This document shows, piece by piece, positions 18,177-27,862 of a stretch of DNA of 45,535 bases. The stretch's first letter is position 1, and each line of letters starts with the position of its first letter. Origin of the DNA: Burkholderiaceae bacterium (GTDB taxonomy: Bacteria; Pseudomonadota; Gammaproteobacteria; Burkholderiales; Burkholderiaceae_D); contig JAGTRJ010000013.1 of the NCBI GenBank assembly GCA_018261755.1, positions 1-45,535 on the forward strand. Reading direction: 5' to 3'. The translations under genes were made by a program, and so were the position numbers. The notes beneath the pieces were generated by a model. The model was given only the letters and a program-made list of their open reading frames with translations. It was not told where the DNA came from and searched no databases.

Positions 18177-19136
18177 ATGGCAGTATTTACACCGGTCAGC
18201 CTGGATGACCTGAAGTCCTGGATTGGACAATTCCCGCTGGGCGAAGCATTGTCCATTCGCGGGATCGAGTCCGGCATCGAAAACAGCAATTTCTTCATCA
18301 CCACGGATAAGGGCGAATTCGTCCTGACCATTTTCGAGAAGCTGAACTTCGAACAACTGCCGTTTTACCTCAACCTGATGCGTCATCTGGCGCAGCGCGG
18401 CGTGCTGGTGCCGGAACCGATCGCCAGCCATCGCGGCGAGATCATCAATCAGCTGCACGGCAAGCCGGCCTCGATCGTCACCAAGCTGCAGGGGCAATGG
18501 CAGTTGCACCCGACGCCGGTGCATTGCGCCGCGGTCGGCGCGATGCTGGCCAAAATGCATCTGGCCGGACGCGATTTTCCGATGTACCAGCCAAACCTGC
18601 GCGGCATCGACTGGTGGCATGAAACCGCGCCGGTGGTGATGCCATTCATGTCCGGCGAACAGCAGCATCTGCTGCAAGACGAAATGGCGTTCCAGGAAGC
18701 CTTTGCCGCTTCCGCCACCTATCACGCGCTGGCGGCCGGCCCGGTCCACGCCGACCTATTCCGCAACAACGTGATGTTCGATGGCGAACGGCTGACCGGC
18801 TTCTTCGATTTTTACTTCGCCGGTTGCGATACCTGGCTGTTCGACGTGGCGGTCACGGTCAACGACTGGTGCATCGACCTCGACAGCGGCGAATTCGATC
18901 CCGCGCGCGTGCAGGCGATGCTGGATGCCTATCACGCGGTGCGGCCGTTCACGGCTGACGAGCAAGCCGCATGGCAACCGATCCTGCGCTCGGCCGCGCT
19001 GCGTTTCTGGTTGTCGCGCCTGTACGATTTCCATCTGCCGCGCAGCGCCGAAATGCTGACGCCGCATGATCCGGCGCATTTCGAACGCATCCTGCGTCTG
19101 CGGGCGGACAAAGCCGTACCGCCGTTGCCGGCATGA
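18177..19136 (+). CDS. thrB: Homoserine kinase (type II, APH-fold)
   Basis: The 319-residue enzyme is of the aminoglycoside-phosphotransferase-fold type of homoserine kinase used by many beta- and gamma-proteobacteria, not the GHMP type of E. coli. It phosphorylates homoserine with ATP on the way to threonine. The catalytic loop [13 protein letters not shown] and the metal-binding [17 protein letters not shown] are intact. The N-terminal [13 protein letters not shown] and the P-loop-like VLTIFEKL match the family. Its stop overlaps the next gene by 4 bp (ATGA), implying translational coupling. Confidence 0.94.
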   Translation: MAVFTPVSLDDLKSWIGQFPLGEALSIRGIESGIENSNFFITTDKGEFVLTIFEKLNFEQLPFYLNLMRHLAQRGVLVPEPIASHRGEIINQLHGKPASIVTKLQGQWQLHPTPVHCAAVGAMLAKMHLAGRDFPMYQPNLRGIDWWHETAPVVMPFMSGEQQHLLQDEMAFQEAFAASATYHALAAGPVHADLFRNNVMFDGERLTGFFDFYFAGCDTWLFDVAVTVNDWCIDLDSGEFDPARVQAMLDAYHAVRPFTADEQAAWQPILRSAALRFWLSRLYDFHLPRSAEMLTPHDPAHFERILRLRADKAVPPLPA

Positions 19137-19891
19137 GCGCGCAAAACGCAAGCGCCGGCTGGCGCTGGGTGAAGCAGGGGTTTGCGCTGTTCCGCAAGCG
19201 CCCCGGCCAGCTCACCTTCCTGTTCACCAGCTATATGTTCGTGATGATCGCGCTCGGCCTGATCCCGGTCGTCGGCCAGTTGCTGCCGCTGTTTCTGGCG
19301 CCGGTGTTCTCGATGGTGTTCATGACCGTGTGCGCGCACGTCGAGCAGGAAAAGATCCTCACGCCGCAGATATTGCGCGCCGCCTTCGCGTCGCCGGTGG
19401 CAAACCGCCTGTTCACGCTCGGCGTGCTGTATCTTTTGGCCGCGTTGCTGGCGGTCGGCGTTTCGACGCTGATCGATGGCGGGCTGTTCATGAAACTGAT
19501 GCTGGGCCAGCGTGAAGCCGAAGCCAGCCAGGGTCAGCGCGCCAGCGTGCTGCTGACCATCGTGCTGCTGGCGATCGCGTTCATTCCGGTCTTCTGGTAT
19601 GCGGCGCCGCTGGTGGTATGGCAGAAAATGTCGGTCGGCAAGGCGATGTTCTTCAGCTTTTTCTCCGTCTTCCGCGCCTTCAAGGCGTTTCTGGTCTATT
19701 TCCTGTCATGGGTAGGGATCGGCGCGATTGCACCAACGCTGGTGGCTGGCATCCTGATGGCGGCCGTCGGCAAGGGGTTCGCGCTGATGCTGATGTTTTT
19801 GCTGACGATCCTGCTGACCGTGATAATGTATTGCTCCTTTTATTCCACTTATATCGATGTGTTCGGCAAGCCGGATTTGAATCATCCGTAA
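19133..19891 (+). CDS. BPSS1780-type integral membrane protein
   Basis: This 252-residue inner-membrane protein has about six hydrophobic segments, for example near residues 30-65, 95-120, 140-160, 185-210 and 215-240. The segment [18 protein letters not shown] before the first helix and the location next to thrB match the BPSS1780 family of Burkholderiales. Function is unknown. Its ATG overlaps the thrB stop (ATGA). argB follows after 39 bp, so thrB, this gene and argB may be one transcript. Confidence 0.78.
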   Translation: MSAQNASAGWRWVKQGFALFRKRPGQLTFLFTSYMFVMIALGLIPVVGQLLPLFLAPVFSMVFMTVCAHVEQEKILTPQILRAAFASPVANRLFTLGVLYLLAALLAVGVSTLIDGGLFMKLMLGQREAEASQGQRASVLLTIVLLAIAFIPVFWYAAPLVVWQKMSVGKAMFFSFFSVFRAFKAFLVYFLSWVGIGAIAPTLVAGILMAAVGKGFALMLMFLLTILLTVIMYCSFYSTYIDVFGKPDLNHP

Positions 19892-19930
19892 GCCGGGCCA
19901 GTCACCATTCCTCTTTTTTCAGGAACGCAC

Positions 19931-20827
19931 ATGTCGAACGAAGATATCAAGCAACTGGGGCCGCAACTGATGGCGGAACTGCTGGCCGAAGCGCTGCCCT
20001 ACATCCGCAAGTTCCACGGCAAGACCATCGTGGTCAAGTACGGCGGCAACGCGATGACCGAGGAAAGCCTTAAGCACGGCTTCGCGCGCGACGTGGTGCT
20101 GCTGAAGCTGGTCGGCATGAACCCGGTGGTCGTGCATGGCGGCGGGCCGCAGATCGACAATGCGCTCAGGAAAATCGGCAAGCAGGGCACGTTCATCCAA
20201 GGCATGCGTATCACCGACGAGGAAACGATGGAAGTGGTCGAATGGGTGCTCGGCGGCGAAGTGCAGCAGGATATCGTGATGCTGATCAACCATTACGGCG
20301 GCCAGGCAGTCGGCCTGACCGGCAAGGATGGCGGTCTGATCCGTGCCAAGAAAATGGAAATGCCCGATCCAACCAAACCGGGCCAGTTCATCGACCTGGG
20401 CTATGTCGGCGAGATCACTTCGATCAACCCGGCCATCGTCAAGGCGCTGCAGGATGACGCGTTCATCCCGGTCATCTCGCCCATCGGCTTCAGCGACGAA
20501 GGCCAGGCCTACAACATCAACGCCGATCTGGTCGCGGGCAAGATCGCCGAAATCCTGAAGGCGGAAAAGCTGATCATGATGACCAACACCCCCGGCGTGC
20601 TGGATCAGGAAAACCATCTGCTGACCGACCTGTCGGCCAAGCAGATCGACGACATGTTTGTCGACGGCACCATCCACGGCGGCATGCTGCCGAAGATTTC
20701 GTCCGCGCTCGATGCGGCCAAATCGGGCGTGAACACGGTGCACATCATCGACGGGCGAATCGAACATTCGCTGCTGCTGGAAGTGCTGACCAATCAGGTG
20801 TTCGGCACGATGATCCGGTCGCACTGA
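19931..20827 (+). CDS. argB: Acetylglutamate kinase
   Basis: ArgB phosphorylates N-acetylglutamate in the second step of arginine biosynthesis. The 298-residue protein belongs to the amino acid kinase family. It has [12 protein letters not shown] near residue 34, VVHGGGPQI near 75, [10 protein letters not shown] near 131, [19 protein letters not shown] near 180 and [10 protein letters not shown] near 217. The N-terminal helix before the kinase core is the type seen in arginine-sensitive hexameric enzymes, so feedback inhibition is possible but inferred. A strong terminator follows 22 bp after the stop. Confidence 0.96.
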   Translation: MSNEDIKQLGPQLMAELLAEALPYIRKFHGKTIVVKYGGNAMTEESLKHGFARDVVLLKLVGMNPVVVHGGGPQIDNALRKIGKQGTFIQGMRITDEETMEVVEWVLGGEVQQDIVMLINHYGGQAVGLTGKDGGLIRAKKMEMPDPTKPGQFIDLGYVGEITSINPAIVKALQDDAFIPVISPIGFSDEGQAYNINADLVAGKIAEILKAEKLIMMTNTPGVLDQENHLLTDLSAKQIDDMFVDGTIHGGMLPKISSALDAAKSGVNTVHIIDGRIEHSLLLEVLTNQVFGTMIRSH

Positions 20828-20849
20828 TGCCAGAACGTATGACAATCAG

Positions 20850-20871
20850 GGCAGCTTCGGCTGCCTTTTTT
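20850..20871 (+). terminator. Rho-independent terminator after argB
   Basis: GGCAGC-TTCG-GCTGCC, a 6-bp GC-rich stem closed by the very stable TTCG tetraloop, is followed by six T residues. It closes the thrB-argB transcription unit. Confidence 0.92.
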
Positions 20872-20902
20872 GTTGCCGGCTGATGCCGGAACGCCGCCGA
20901 CG

Positions 20903-21025
20903 CCCGAAAACAACTGACCAAATGGCCATTTAGGGTCAATAAGCCCGAAAAATATACTCCACCCAGTATTTAAAAACCGCCAGTAAAACTGTGGCCCAGC
21001 AGCAGGTTTTGGATATATACCCCCG
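20903..21025 (+). repeat. Dispersed intergenic element, copy B (about 123 bp)
   Basis: It contains AACTGACC, GGGTCAATAAG, the inverted repeat ATACT-CCACCC-AGTAT (20954-20969) and TATATACCCCC. The AATATAC (20951) to ATATACC (21015) distance is 64 bp, as in all other copies. It lies between the argB terminator and the 3' end of gspC, a convergent gap of 369 bp. The rest of that gap (21040-21196) has no supported gene, only a promoter-like sequence and short hairpins. Confidence 0.85.
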
Positions 21026-21037
21026 CCACTCTATAAT
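21009..21037 (+). promoter_or_regulatory. Promoter-like sequence at the right end of copy B
   Basis: TTGGAT-N17-TATAAT, with a perfect -10. The -35 lies inside element copy B and the -10 just outside. Transcription would run rightwards into 21044-21196 and then antisense to gspC. No ORF with a good start is evident there, so if active it may make a small RNA. Confidence 0.4.
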
Positions 21038-21196
21038 CCCGGTGACTTGCAGTCGGTAAATTGCCAGTCTGATGGTGCTTATTCAGCTTGCGCGCTGGCT
21101 GAAGTGCAAGCAGACGGGTTGTCGCTGCTTTTCACCCGCTTGCGACGCTGCCGCTGGCGGGAAGGCAAAAGCGGACCAGAAACGCCTGCTAGGGCA

Positions 21197-21691
21197 TCAA
21201 TTCGTACCCGGCCTAGGTGGTGGCGGTGCCGCCGGCGGCGCGGGGGTGGCCGGTGGCGCTGATGACGACGACGGCGTCACGCCTGCCTTGCGCGGAATTT
21301 CCTGCAAGTCGATCTGGCGCCTGACACCGCCTTCGGACAACTGTACGTGGCGCACGCCCACTTCGCTCACGGTCACGCCCGGCGCCACTTCGGCCCCTAT
21401 CGGCACTGCGCGCGCCGGCTGGCCGTTGATCGAAATGATGGCGACGCCATTCGCGCTGCCGCCACCGACCACGCCCTTGAGCAGGAAATGTCCGCCCGTT
21501 TTGGCGGCTGTGGCGCGGCCGCCGAACAGCGAGCCCGCCGCTTCGACATTCGCCGGCGGCGGCGCAGCCGGCGCGGCGTGCGGCCGCGGCGCCGGCGTGA
21601 ACATCCGCATGCCCCAGTAGGCAAACGACGCGCACAGCAGCAAAAACAGCGCGAAGGTAGCAACCGGACGCAGGTGTTTGCTTGGATTCAT
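21197..21691 (-). CDS. gspC: Type II secretion protein GspC (short, no PDZ)
   Basis: This 164-residue protein has a short cytoplasmic N-terminus, one membrane helix (FALFLLLCASFAYWGMRMF) and a periplasmic homology region (about 50-140: GSLFGGRAT, FLLKGVVGGG, ISINGQPARAVPIGAEVAPG, QIDLQEIPR). This is the GspC HR domain that links the inner-membrane platform to the GspD secretin. The C-terminal PDZ or coiled-coil domain of longer GspC proteins is missing, replaced by a Pro/Ala/Ser-rich tail. It is the last gene of the operon; in many other systems gspC lies first or is separate. Confidence 0.85.
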   Translation of the reverse strand: MNPSKHLRPVATFALFLLLCASFAYWGMRMFTPAPRPHAAPAAPPPANVEAAGSLFGGRATAAKTGGHFLLKGVVGGGSANGVAIISINGQPARAVPIGAEVAPGVTVSEVGVRHVQLSEGGVRRQIDLQEIPRKAGVTPSSSSAPPATPAPPAAPPPPRPGTN

Positions 21692-21700
21692 CCGTTTCTC

Positions 21701-22915
21701 CTATCGCACTAGCTGGTTGATTTCGATGATCGGCATCAGCACCGCCAGCACGATCACCAGCACCACGATGCCCATCGTCAGGATCAGCGCCGGTTCCAGC
21801 AGGCCGGCAATCGTCAGGGTGCGCCGTTCCAGATCCTGTTCCTGCACGCCGGCCGCACGTTCGAGCATGCCCGGCAGTTCGCCGGTGATTTCGCCGGCTC
21901 GGATCATGTGGATCAACAACGGCGGGAACAGCTTTTGCGCCGTTAGCGCGCGCGCCAGCCCGACGCCTTCGCGCACGCTGGCAGTCGCTTCCTCGACCAA
22001 TTCGCGCATCGCGACGTTCGAAAGCGTATCGCGGCTGGCCTGCAGTGCATGCAGGATCGGCACGCCGGAGCCGGTGGTGATTGCCAGCGTGCTGGCAAAG
22101 CGCGCGGTGTTCAGGCTGCGCTCGAACTTGCCGTACACCGGCGCGCGCAGCAGCCATGCGTGCCAGCGCCGCTTGAGCGCCGGATTTTTCAACGCCCGCC
22201 GCCAGCCGAACCAGAGCGCCACCAGCGCCACCAGCACGACGATGCCGTAGCTGCGCACGAACGACGACACCGCCAGCATCACCGCCGTCAGCAGCGGCAG
22301 TTTCTGCTTGGTGTTGGCAAAGACCGACACGATTTGCGGCACGACGTAAGTCAAGAGGAAAATCACGATGGCGAACGCGACCGCCGCCACAATCGCCGGA
22401 TAGGTGAACGCCAGCCGCACCTTTTGCATCAGCGCATTGCGCCGCTCGATGTAGTCGGCCAGCCGCGCCAACACGCGCGCCATCTGTCCGATCTGCTCGC
22501 CTGAGGCGACCAGCGCGCGGTAGATGGCTGTGAAATCGCGCGGGTGCTGCGCCAGCGCATCGGTGAACGTGCCGCCGCCGACCACGTCGGCCCGAATCGC
22601 CGCCACCAGATCGCGCACATACGGCCGTTCGGCCTGCTCCAGCAGCGCAGTGAGCGCCTGCTCCAGCGGCAGGCCCGCTTCCAGCAGGCTGGCCAGCTGG
22701 CGCGTGAACAGCGCCAGTTCAACCGCGGTCAGTTTTTCGCCGAACGCAAACCGGCGGCTGGCGCCGTCCTGCTGGCCGGAGATCGCTTCCAGTTCCAGCG
22801 GCAGCAAACCCTGTTCGCGCAGTTCTGCCCGCGCGGCGCGGGCGCTGTCGGCATTGACCACGCCCTTTTGCGGCTTGCCGCCGGCATCGACGGCTTCATA
22901 TCGAAATGCCGGCAC
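21701..22915 (-). CDS. gspF: Type II secretion inner-membrane platform protein GspF
   Basis: The 404-residue polytopic protein is the integral membrane core of the T2SS platform that contacts GspE and GspL. It starts MPAFRYEAVDAGGKPQKG, the typical GspF/PilC beginning. It has the two repeated GspF domains (about 70-193 and 275-395), with membrane spans near 170-195, 220-240 and 375-400. LFTRQLASLLEAGLPLEQAL and LIHMIRAGEITGELPGML are family motifs. It follows gspE with a 2-bp gap. Confidence 0.95.
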   Translation of the reverse strand: MPAFRYEAVDAGGKPQKGVVNADSARAARAELREQGLLPLELEAISGQQDGASRRFAFGEKLTAVELALFTRQLASLLEAGLPLEQALTALLEQAERPYVRDLVAAIRADVVGGGTFTDALAQHPRDFTAIYRALVASGEQIGQMARVLARLADYIERRNALMQKVRLAFTYPAIVAAVAFAIVIFLLTYVVPQIVSVFANTKQKLPLLTAVMLAVSSFVRSYGIVVLVALVALWFGWRRALKNPALKRRWHAWLLRAPVYGKFERSLNTARFASTLAITTGSGVPILHALQASRDTLSNVAMRELVEEATASVREGVGLARALTAQKLFPPLLIHMIRAGEITGELPGMLERAAGVQEQDLERRTLTIAGLLEPALILTMGIVVLVIVLAVLMPIIEINQLVR

Positions 22916-22917
22916 GG

Positions 22918-24345
22918 TCAGCTATCTCCGGTCACGCGCAGCAATTCGGCCAGCGACGTGCCGCCATCGCCCAGCCAGCGTTCGCCATCCTCGCGCATCG
23001 TCAGCATCCCTTCCTGCTGCGCGGCAGCGCGAATCTCGGCTTCGGATGCGCGCTCATGGATCAGCGCGCGGATGCGGTCGCTCGCCGCCAGCAATTCATA
23101 CACCCCGGCGCGGCCCTGATAACCGCTATGGCCGCAGCGGTCGCAGCCGACCGGCTGCCAGTGCTCGCCCTCGCGCCGGCGGCAGTGCGGGCACAGTTTG
23201 CGCACCAGCCGCTGCGCCACCACGCCCAACAGCGACGACGACAGCAGGAACGGCTCGATCCCCATGTCCAGCAGTCGCGTGACCGCCGACGCGGCATCGT
23301 TGGTGTGCAGCGTTGCCAGCACCAGATGGCCGGTGAGTGATGCCTGCACCGCAATCTGCGCCGTTTCCAGATCGCGGATTTCGCCGATCATGATCACGTC
23401 CGGGTCTTGCCGCAAAATCGCGCGCAATGCCTTGGCGAAGCTCATGTCGATGCGCGGGTTGACCTGCGTCTGGCCGACGCCTTCGAGGTCGTATTCGATC
23501 GGGTCTTCGACCGTCAGGATGTTGGTGGCGGTGGTTTTGAGCCGCGACAGCGCCGCATACAGCGTGGTCGTCTTGCCGGAACCGGTTGGGCCGGTGACCA
23601 GCACGATGCCGTGCGGCTGGCCGATCAGCTGGTCGAACTGCGACCGCATCGCCTCGCCCATGCCCAGATGCTGCAGGTCGAGCCGGCCGCCTTCCTTGTC
23701 CAGCAGGCGCAATACCGCGCGTTCGCCGTGGCCGGTCGGCAGGGTTGACACGCGCACGTCTACCGGACGGCCGCCGATGCGCAGCGCAATCCGTCCATCC
23801 TGTGGCTGGCGTTTTTCCGCGATGTCGAGCTGCGCCATGATCTTGATGCGCGAAATCAGCGCCGCGTGGATCGCCTTCCTCGGCTTGACCACGTCGCGCA
23901 GCGTGCCGTCGATACGGAAGCGCACGACTGAAATCTGCTCGAACGGTTCGAAATGGATGTCGGATGCGCCTTCGCGCAAGGCCTGCGTCAGCAGCGCGTT
24001 GATCATCCGGATCACCGGCGCATCGTCGGCCGATTCGAGCAGGTCCTCGACCGCTGGCAATTCCTGCAGCAGCTTGGTCAGGTCGATCGCCGATTCGAAT
24101 TCTCCCGCCAGTTGCGCCGCATCGCCGCCGGAAGCAGCATAGGCTTGGGCAATCGCCGCTGCCAGTTCCGCTTGCGGCAAGGTTTTCAGCCGCACCGCGC
24201 CAAAACGGCGGCTGGCTTCCGCCAGCGCGGCCGCCGGCGTCGCATCGGACACGCACAGTTCAACCGCGCCTTCGCCCTGCTGCGCCAGCAGCGAAAAATC
24301 GCGCGCAAACGCATACGGCAGCAATCGTGCATCGCTCATCGTCAT
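22918..24345 (-). CDS. gspE: Type II secretion ATPase GspE
   Basis: GspE is the cytoplasmic hexameric ATPase driving pseudopilus assembly. The 475 residues include an N-terminal GspL-binding region, Walker A GPTGSGKTTTLY (about 252-263), an Asp box (LTVEDPIEYDLEGVGQ), Walker B DPDVIMIGEIRD (about 314-325), a His box (GHLVLATLHTNDA) and a zinc-binding tetracysteine (LCPHCRRR and CDRCGHSG). All catalytic elements are intact. It is a little shorter than E. coli-type GspE, through a trimmed N-terminal domain. Confidence 0.96.
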   Translation of the reverse strand: MTMSDARLLPYAFARDFSLLAQQGEGAVELCVSDATPAAALAEASRRFGAVRLKTLPQAELAAAIAQAYAASGGDAAQLAGEFESAIDLTKLLQELPAVEDLLESADDAPVIRMINALLTQALREGASDIHFEPFEQISVVRFRIDGTLRDVVKPRKAIHAALISRIKIMAQLDIAEKRQPQDGRIALRIGGRPVDVRVSTLPTGHGERAVLRLLDKEGGRLDLQHLGMGEAMRSQFDQLIGQPHGIVLVTGPTGSGKTTTLYAALSRLKTTATNILTVEDPIEYDLEGVGQTQVNPRIDMSFAKALRAILRQDPDVIMIGEIRDLETAQIAVQASLTGHLVLATLHTNDAASAVTRLLDMGIEPFLLSSSLLGVVAQRLVRKLCPHCRRREGEHWQPVGCDRCGHSGYQGRAGVYELLAASDRIRALIHERASEAEIRAAAQQEGMLTMREDGERWLGDGGTSLAELLRVTGDS

Positions 24346-24348
24346 GCC

Positions 24349-26565
24349 TTATGGTGCCGGCGCTTCCGGTGCGGCCGCCGGAGAGCTTTTTCCGCCAGCC
24401 GATTGTTGGGCCGGTTTTTCCGCCACATTGACCGAAGTCGCCTTGCGCAACAGCATGCCATTTTCCACCGGCTTGCCATTTTCCAGCGCCGGCAGCACTG
24501 GCGCGCCAATCGTCGGCAGGGTCAGCTTCTGTTCAGGTTGCACGGCTATCTGCGCATTGCGCATGTAGTCATAGCGATCGGCCACGATGCTGACGCTCTG
24601 GTCGGCGGTGCGGATCACGGTCGGGCGCAGGAACACCATCAGGTTGGTTTTCTTGCGGCTGCGGGTCTGGTACTTGAACAGGTTGCCCAGCACCGGAATG
24701 TCGCCCAAGCCGGTCACCTTTTCCGCGCCATCCTTCACCGTATCCTCGATCAAGCCGCCGAGCACGATGATCTGGCCATCCTCGGCCAGCACATTGGTTT
24801 CAATCGCGCGCTTCTTGGTGATGATGCCGGCCGCGTTCGTGCTGTCTTCGACGCTCGACGTTTCCTGGTAGATCGACATCCGCACCGTGCCGCCTTCAGA
24901 CACCTGCGGCCGCACGCGCAGCGACAGGCCGACGTCCTTGCGCTCGATGGTCTGGAACGGCGAAACGGTCGACGTGCTGGAAGCGGTGGTGGTGTACTGG
25001 CCGGTGATGAACGGCACGTTCTGGCCGACGATGATCCTTGCTTCTTCGTTGTCGAGCGTGATCAGGTTCGGCGTCGACAGGATGTTACTGTTGGTATCGT
25101 TTGCCAGCACACGCGCCACCGCACCGAGCCCGAGTTCACCGTTAATCTGGCGGAAGACGCCGAGCGACAGGCCGCCACCTGGCGCCACCGTGCCCTTGCC
25201 GGTATACAGGTTATACAGGTTGTTGCCATTGGTCGAGAACGAGGTCGCGCCGCCAACACGATAACTGCTGTTGCTGTCGCCCGACAGGCCGGCCCACTGC
25301 ACGCCGAACTCGGCCGCCTTTTCGGCTGACACTTCGGCAATCAGCGATTCGATATACACTTGCGCCCGCCGCACGTCGAGCTGGTCAATCACCGCGCGCA
25401 GATTGCGGTACACCGGCTCGCTGGCGGTGATGATCAACGTATTCGTGGTTGAGTCAGCTTGGATGAAACCGCTGGCCAGCCCTGATGCCTGCTGGGTGGA
25501 CGAGGAAGTCGAACCGGACATCGTGGCAGAGGTGCTGGTCGTGCCGGTCGTGCTGGTGGTGGCGGTCGTGCCAGTGGTCGGCGTGGTCGTGCTGCCGGTC
25601 GTCGCCGGGGCTGGCGTGGTCGGCGTCGTGGAGTTCGACCCGGTCGCATCCTGGCCGGTAAACACGGCGCGCAGCGTTTGCGCCAGCTTGATCGCGTCGG
25701 CATTTTTCAGGTACACCACATGCACGTTGCCCGGATTCGCGGTCGGCCGGTCAAGCTTTTCAATCAGCGATTTCGCCAGGTTCGCGCGCGCCACCGACGG
25801 CGCCCGGATCACAACCGCGTTCTGGCGCACGTCGGCCAGCACCACGGTGCGGCCATCTGTCGGCGTTCCCGCCGCCGGCGTACTCTGTTCCAGCAGCTTG
25901 TTCGCCATCACCGCGATGTCGGACGCGACCGCATTCCGAATCTGCACCACTTCAAGCTCGCTCGCCGAAGGCGCATCCAGCGCGGCGATAATATTGCCCA
26001 GACGGCGCAGGTTGTCCAGATAATCGGTGATCACCAGCGTGTTGTTGCCGGGGTTCGCGTTGATCGCGTTGTTGGCCGAGATCAGCGGCTTGAGCACGGT
26101 CACCATGTTGGCGGCCGATTCGTAATTCAGCCGGTAAAGCTGGGTCACGATCTGGTTGCCGTTAATCGGCGTTTTCGTTTTCGGCAAGCCGGCCTGCAGT
26201 TTCGCATCGGCTTCCGGCACGATCTTGGCGTAGCCGTCGCCCATCACCACCGCATAACCCTGCATCCGCAGCGCAGACGCCAGCAGGCTGAACGCCTGCG
26301 CCTTCGTCAGCGATTTTTCCGATTGCAGCGTAATCGTGCCCTTGACACGAGGGTCGATGACGAAATTCACGTTGGTGTAATGGCCGACCGCACGGATGAC
26401 GGATTCGATTTCCGCGCCAACGAAATTCAGCGCGGCGGTGTTGCCGCCGGCCTGGCTGGCTGAAGGGCTGGACCAGACCGGAGCCGACCCGGCGGCGCAA
26501 GCGAACATCACCGCTGCCGCCAGATGGCGCAACGACGGTCGAGTCTGTTTGAGTTGAGTTTTCAT
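24349..26565 (-). CDS. gspD: Type II secretion outer-membrane secretin GspD
   Basis: GspD forms the multimeric outer-membrane channel. From the ATG at 26565 it has 738 residues: a signal sequence (about 1-33), the N0 domain (LNFVGAEIESVIRAVGHYT), N1-N3 secretin repeats, and the secretin core with VPFITG and the conserved KDVGLSLRVRPQVSEGG. Between N3 halves, at about residues 305-359, is an unusual run of Thr, Ser and Pro. The frame is open upstream to 26589, but that would overlap gspN and push the signal sequence inward, so 26565 is chosen, 4 bp after the gspN stop. Confidence 0.95.
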   Translation of the reverse strand: MKTQLKQTRPSLRHLAAAVMFACAAGSAPVWSSPSASQAGGNTAALNFVGAEIESVIRAVGHYTNVNFVIDPRVKGTITLQSEKSLTKAQAFSLLASALRMQGYAVVMGDGYAKIVPEADAKLQAGLPKTKTPINGNQIVTQLYRLNYESAANMVTVLKPLISANNAINANPGNNTLVITDYLDNLRRLGNIIAALDAPSASELEVVQIRNAVASDIAVMANKLLEQSTPAAGTPTDGRTVVLADVRQNAVVIRAPSVARANLAKSLIEKLDRPTANPGNVHVVYLKNADAIKLAQTLRAVFTGQDATGSNSTTPTTPAPATTGSTTTPTTGTTATTSTTGTTSTSATMSGSTSSSTQQASGLASGFIQADSTTNTLIITASEPVYRNLRAVIDQLDVRRAQVYIESLIAEVSAEKAAEFGVQWAGLSGDSNSSYRVGGATSFSTNGNNLYNLYTGKGTVAPGGGLSLGVFRQINGELGLGAVARVLANDTNSNILSTPNLITLDNEEARIIVGQNVPFITGQYTTTASSTSTVSPFQTIERKDVGLSLRVRPQVSEGGTVRMSIYQETSSVEDSTNAAGIITKKRAIETNVLAEDGQIIVLGGLIEDTVKDGAEKVTGLGDIPVLGNLFKYQTRSRKKTNLMVFLRPTVIRTADQSVSIVADRYDYMRNAQIAVQPEQKLTLPTIGAPVLPALENGKPVENGMLLRKATSVNVAEKPAQQSAGGKSSPAAAPEAPAP

Positions 26566-26569
26566 CACG

Positions 26570-27343
26570 CTATCCGAACTCCAGTCCAATCACGGTTTTG
26601 CCATTTTGATTGCGCCGCCTGCCCAGCAGGTTGAGCAAATTCGCCAGCGCGTCTTCCTGCCCGGGCTGCGCTTCAGCCCGACCGGAAAAGCGCAAGCGGC
26701 CATTTTCAATCCGTCCTTCACCATTCAACAACAACGGCCCGCGCGCGGTTTCCAGCGCCAGTTGCGCCTGCTGCCCCTGCCAGTCAGCCGTCATCCGGTA
26801 GGCGCCCAGCGTTTTCAGCGGATACAGCCGCGACGCCATATCATCCATTTCCAGTTGCATCAGCCCGTTCACGCCGAACACGCGCCCCTGCCGCGCCAGT
26901 TGCAGCGGCTGCCATGACAGGCGCATCCGGCCGCGCAAATCGAGCGTGTTGAACGGCGCGCCGAGCCCCGCCAGTCCGTCCGCCGGCAAGGCCAGCGCGC
27001 CTGCACCCAGTTGCCATTCGCTGAAGCCGCCCTTCACCGTCAGCGGCTGCGTCAGCACGGCCGGATTTTCCAGTCGGATATCGATCCGCCCGAACAGCAC
27101 CAGCGGCGACAGCGTCCATGAAAAACGCCCCGGCAACAATGCCGCCGCCGGTTCATTCTCCCGCGGCGCCGCGCCCAGCACGGCCGAACCCTGCCAGATC
27201 GTGCCTGTCGCATCCAGCAGCGTCAAGCGGCCCTGCGTCGCCGTTTCCAGTGGCTGCGCCAGCCTCGCGGCCGGATACCATGCAAGCACGGTAGTGCATA
27301 CCGTCAGCACGCCAGCCAGCGACCAAAGCACGATACGGCGCAT
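26570..27343 (-). CDS. gspN: Type II secretion protein GspN
   Basis: The 257-residue protein has an N-terminal membrane anchor (VLWSLAGVLTVCTTVLAWYPAA) and a periplasmic domain with the GspN motif LLDATGTIWQGSAVLG. GspN is an accessory component found in only some T2SS operons. The remaining sequence is beta-rich. It follows gspM with a 6-bp gap and precedes gspD. Confidence 0.87.
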   Translation of the reverse strand: MRRIVLWSLAGVLTVCTTVLAWYPAARLAQPLETATQGRLTLLDATGTIWQGSAVLGAAPRENEPAAALLPGRFSWTLSPLVLFGRIDIRLENPAVLTQPLTVKGGFSEWQLGAGALALPADGLAGLGAPFNTLDLRGRMRLSWQPLQLARQGRVFGVNGLMQLEMDDMASRLYPLKTLGAYRMTADWQGQQAQLALETARGPLLLNGEGRIENGRLRFSGRAEAQPGQEDALANLLNLLGRRRNQNGKTVIGLEFG

Positions 27344-27349
27344 GGCTAG

Positions 27350-27862
27350 TCAATCCTTCGGCTGGCGCAGCGTCAGCGTGGCATCGACCATGCCCGGCTG
27401 CTCCAGCGCCACCACCGTCGCCTCAACCACGGTCAACCGCATCGACTTCTGCGCCTCGTCCAGCCAGCCGGTCAGCCCGGCGAAAGTCACCGACGGCAGC
27501 CGCAGCCGCACTACGCCATCGGCAATCGCCACGCTTTGCACGCGCAGTGCGCGCCCCGCCAGCGATGCCTCGATTCCCTGCTTGCTCACTGCCGCCGATG
27601 GCGTGGCCGGTTTGGCCGACAGTGCCGCCGCCTCCCGTGCCAGCCCCTGCATCAGCGCCGCCTGCTGCCGCAACTGCGGCAGGCGTTTTTCCATTTTCTC
27701 GCGCCCCGACAGCGCGCTATCGACCAGCAGCGCATACAGCAAGCCAATAATCACCACTGCCACCGCGACCGACAGCATCAGCCGTTCACGCGGCGCGCGC
27801 GCCATCCAGTAAGCGGAGCAGCGCTGACGAAACTGCTGCCAACCTTCGCTGCCTGCACTCAT
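27350..27862 (-). CDS. gspM: Type II secretion protein GspM
   Basis: A bitopic inner-membrane protein of 170 residues: cytoplasmic N-terminus with WMARAPRERL, one membrane helix (MLSVAVAVVIIGLLYALLV), then a periplasmic coiled-coil and ferredoxin-like domain. It partners GspL in the platform. The ATG at 27862 overlaps the gspL stop as ATGA, the arrangement used by other pairs in this operon. The frame extends to 27883, which would overlap gspL by 25 bp and is less likely. Confidence 0.86.
   Translation of the reverse strand: MSAGSEGWQQFRQRCSAYWMARAPRERLMLSVAVAVVIIGLLYALLVDSALSGREKMEKRLPQLRQQAALMQGLAREAAALSAKPATPSAAVSKQGIEASLAGRALRVQSVAIADGVVRLRLPSVTFAGLTGWLDEAQKSMRLTVVEATVVALEQPGMVDATLTLRQPKD

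Noticed and set aside
21072-21620. A 182-codon plus-strand frame after element copy B
   Set aside because: Most of it is antisense to gspC, and the part before gspC has no ribosome-binding site or motif. A small RNA is a better candidate if the TATAAT is used.
23953-25329. Long plus-strand frames opposite gspE and gspD
   Set aside because: Same antisense-shadow effect; no family motif, and the opposite strand encodes complete secretion proteins.
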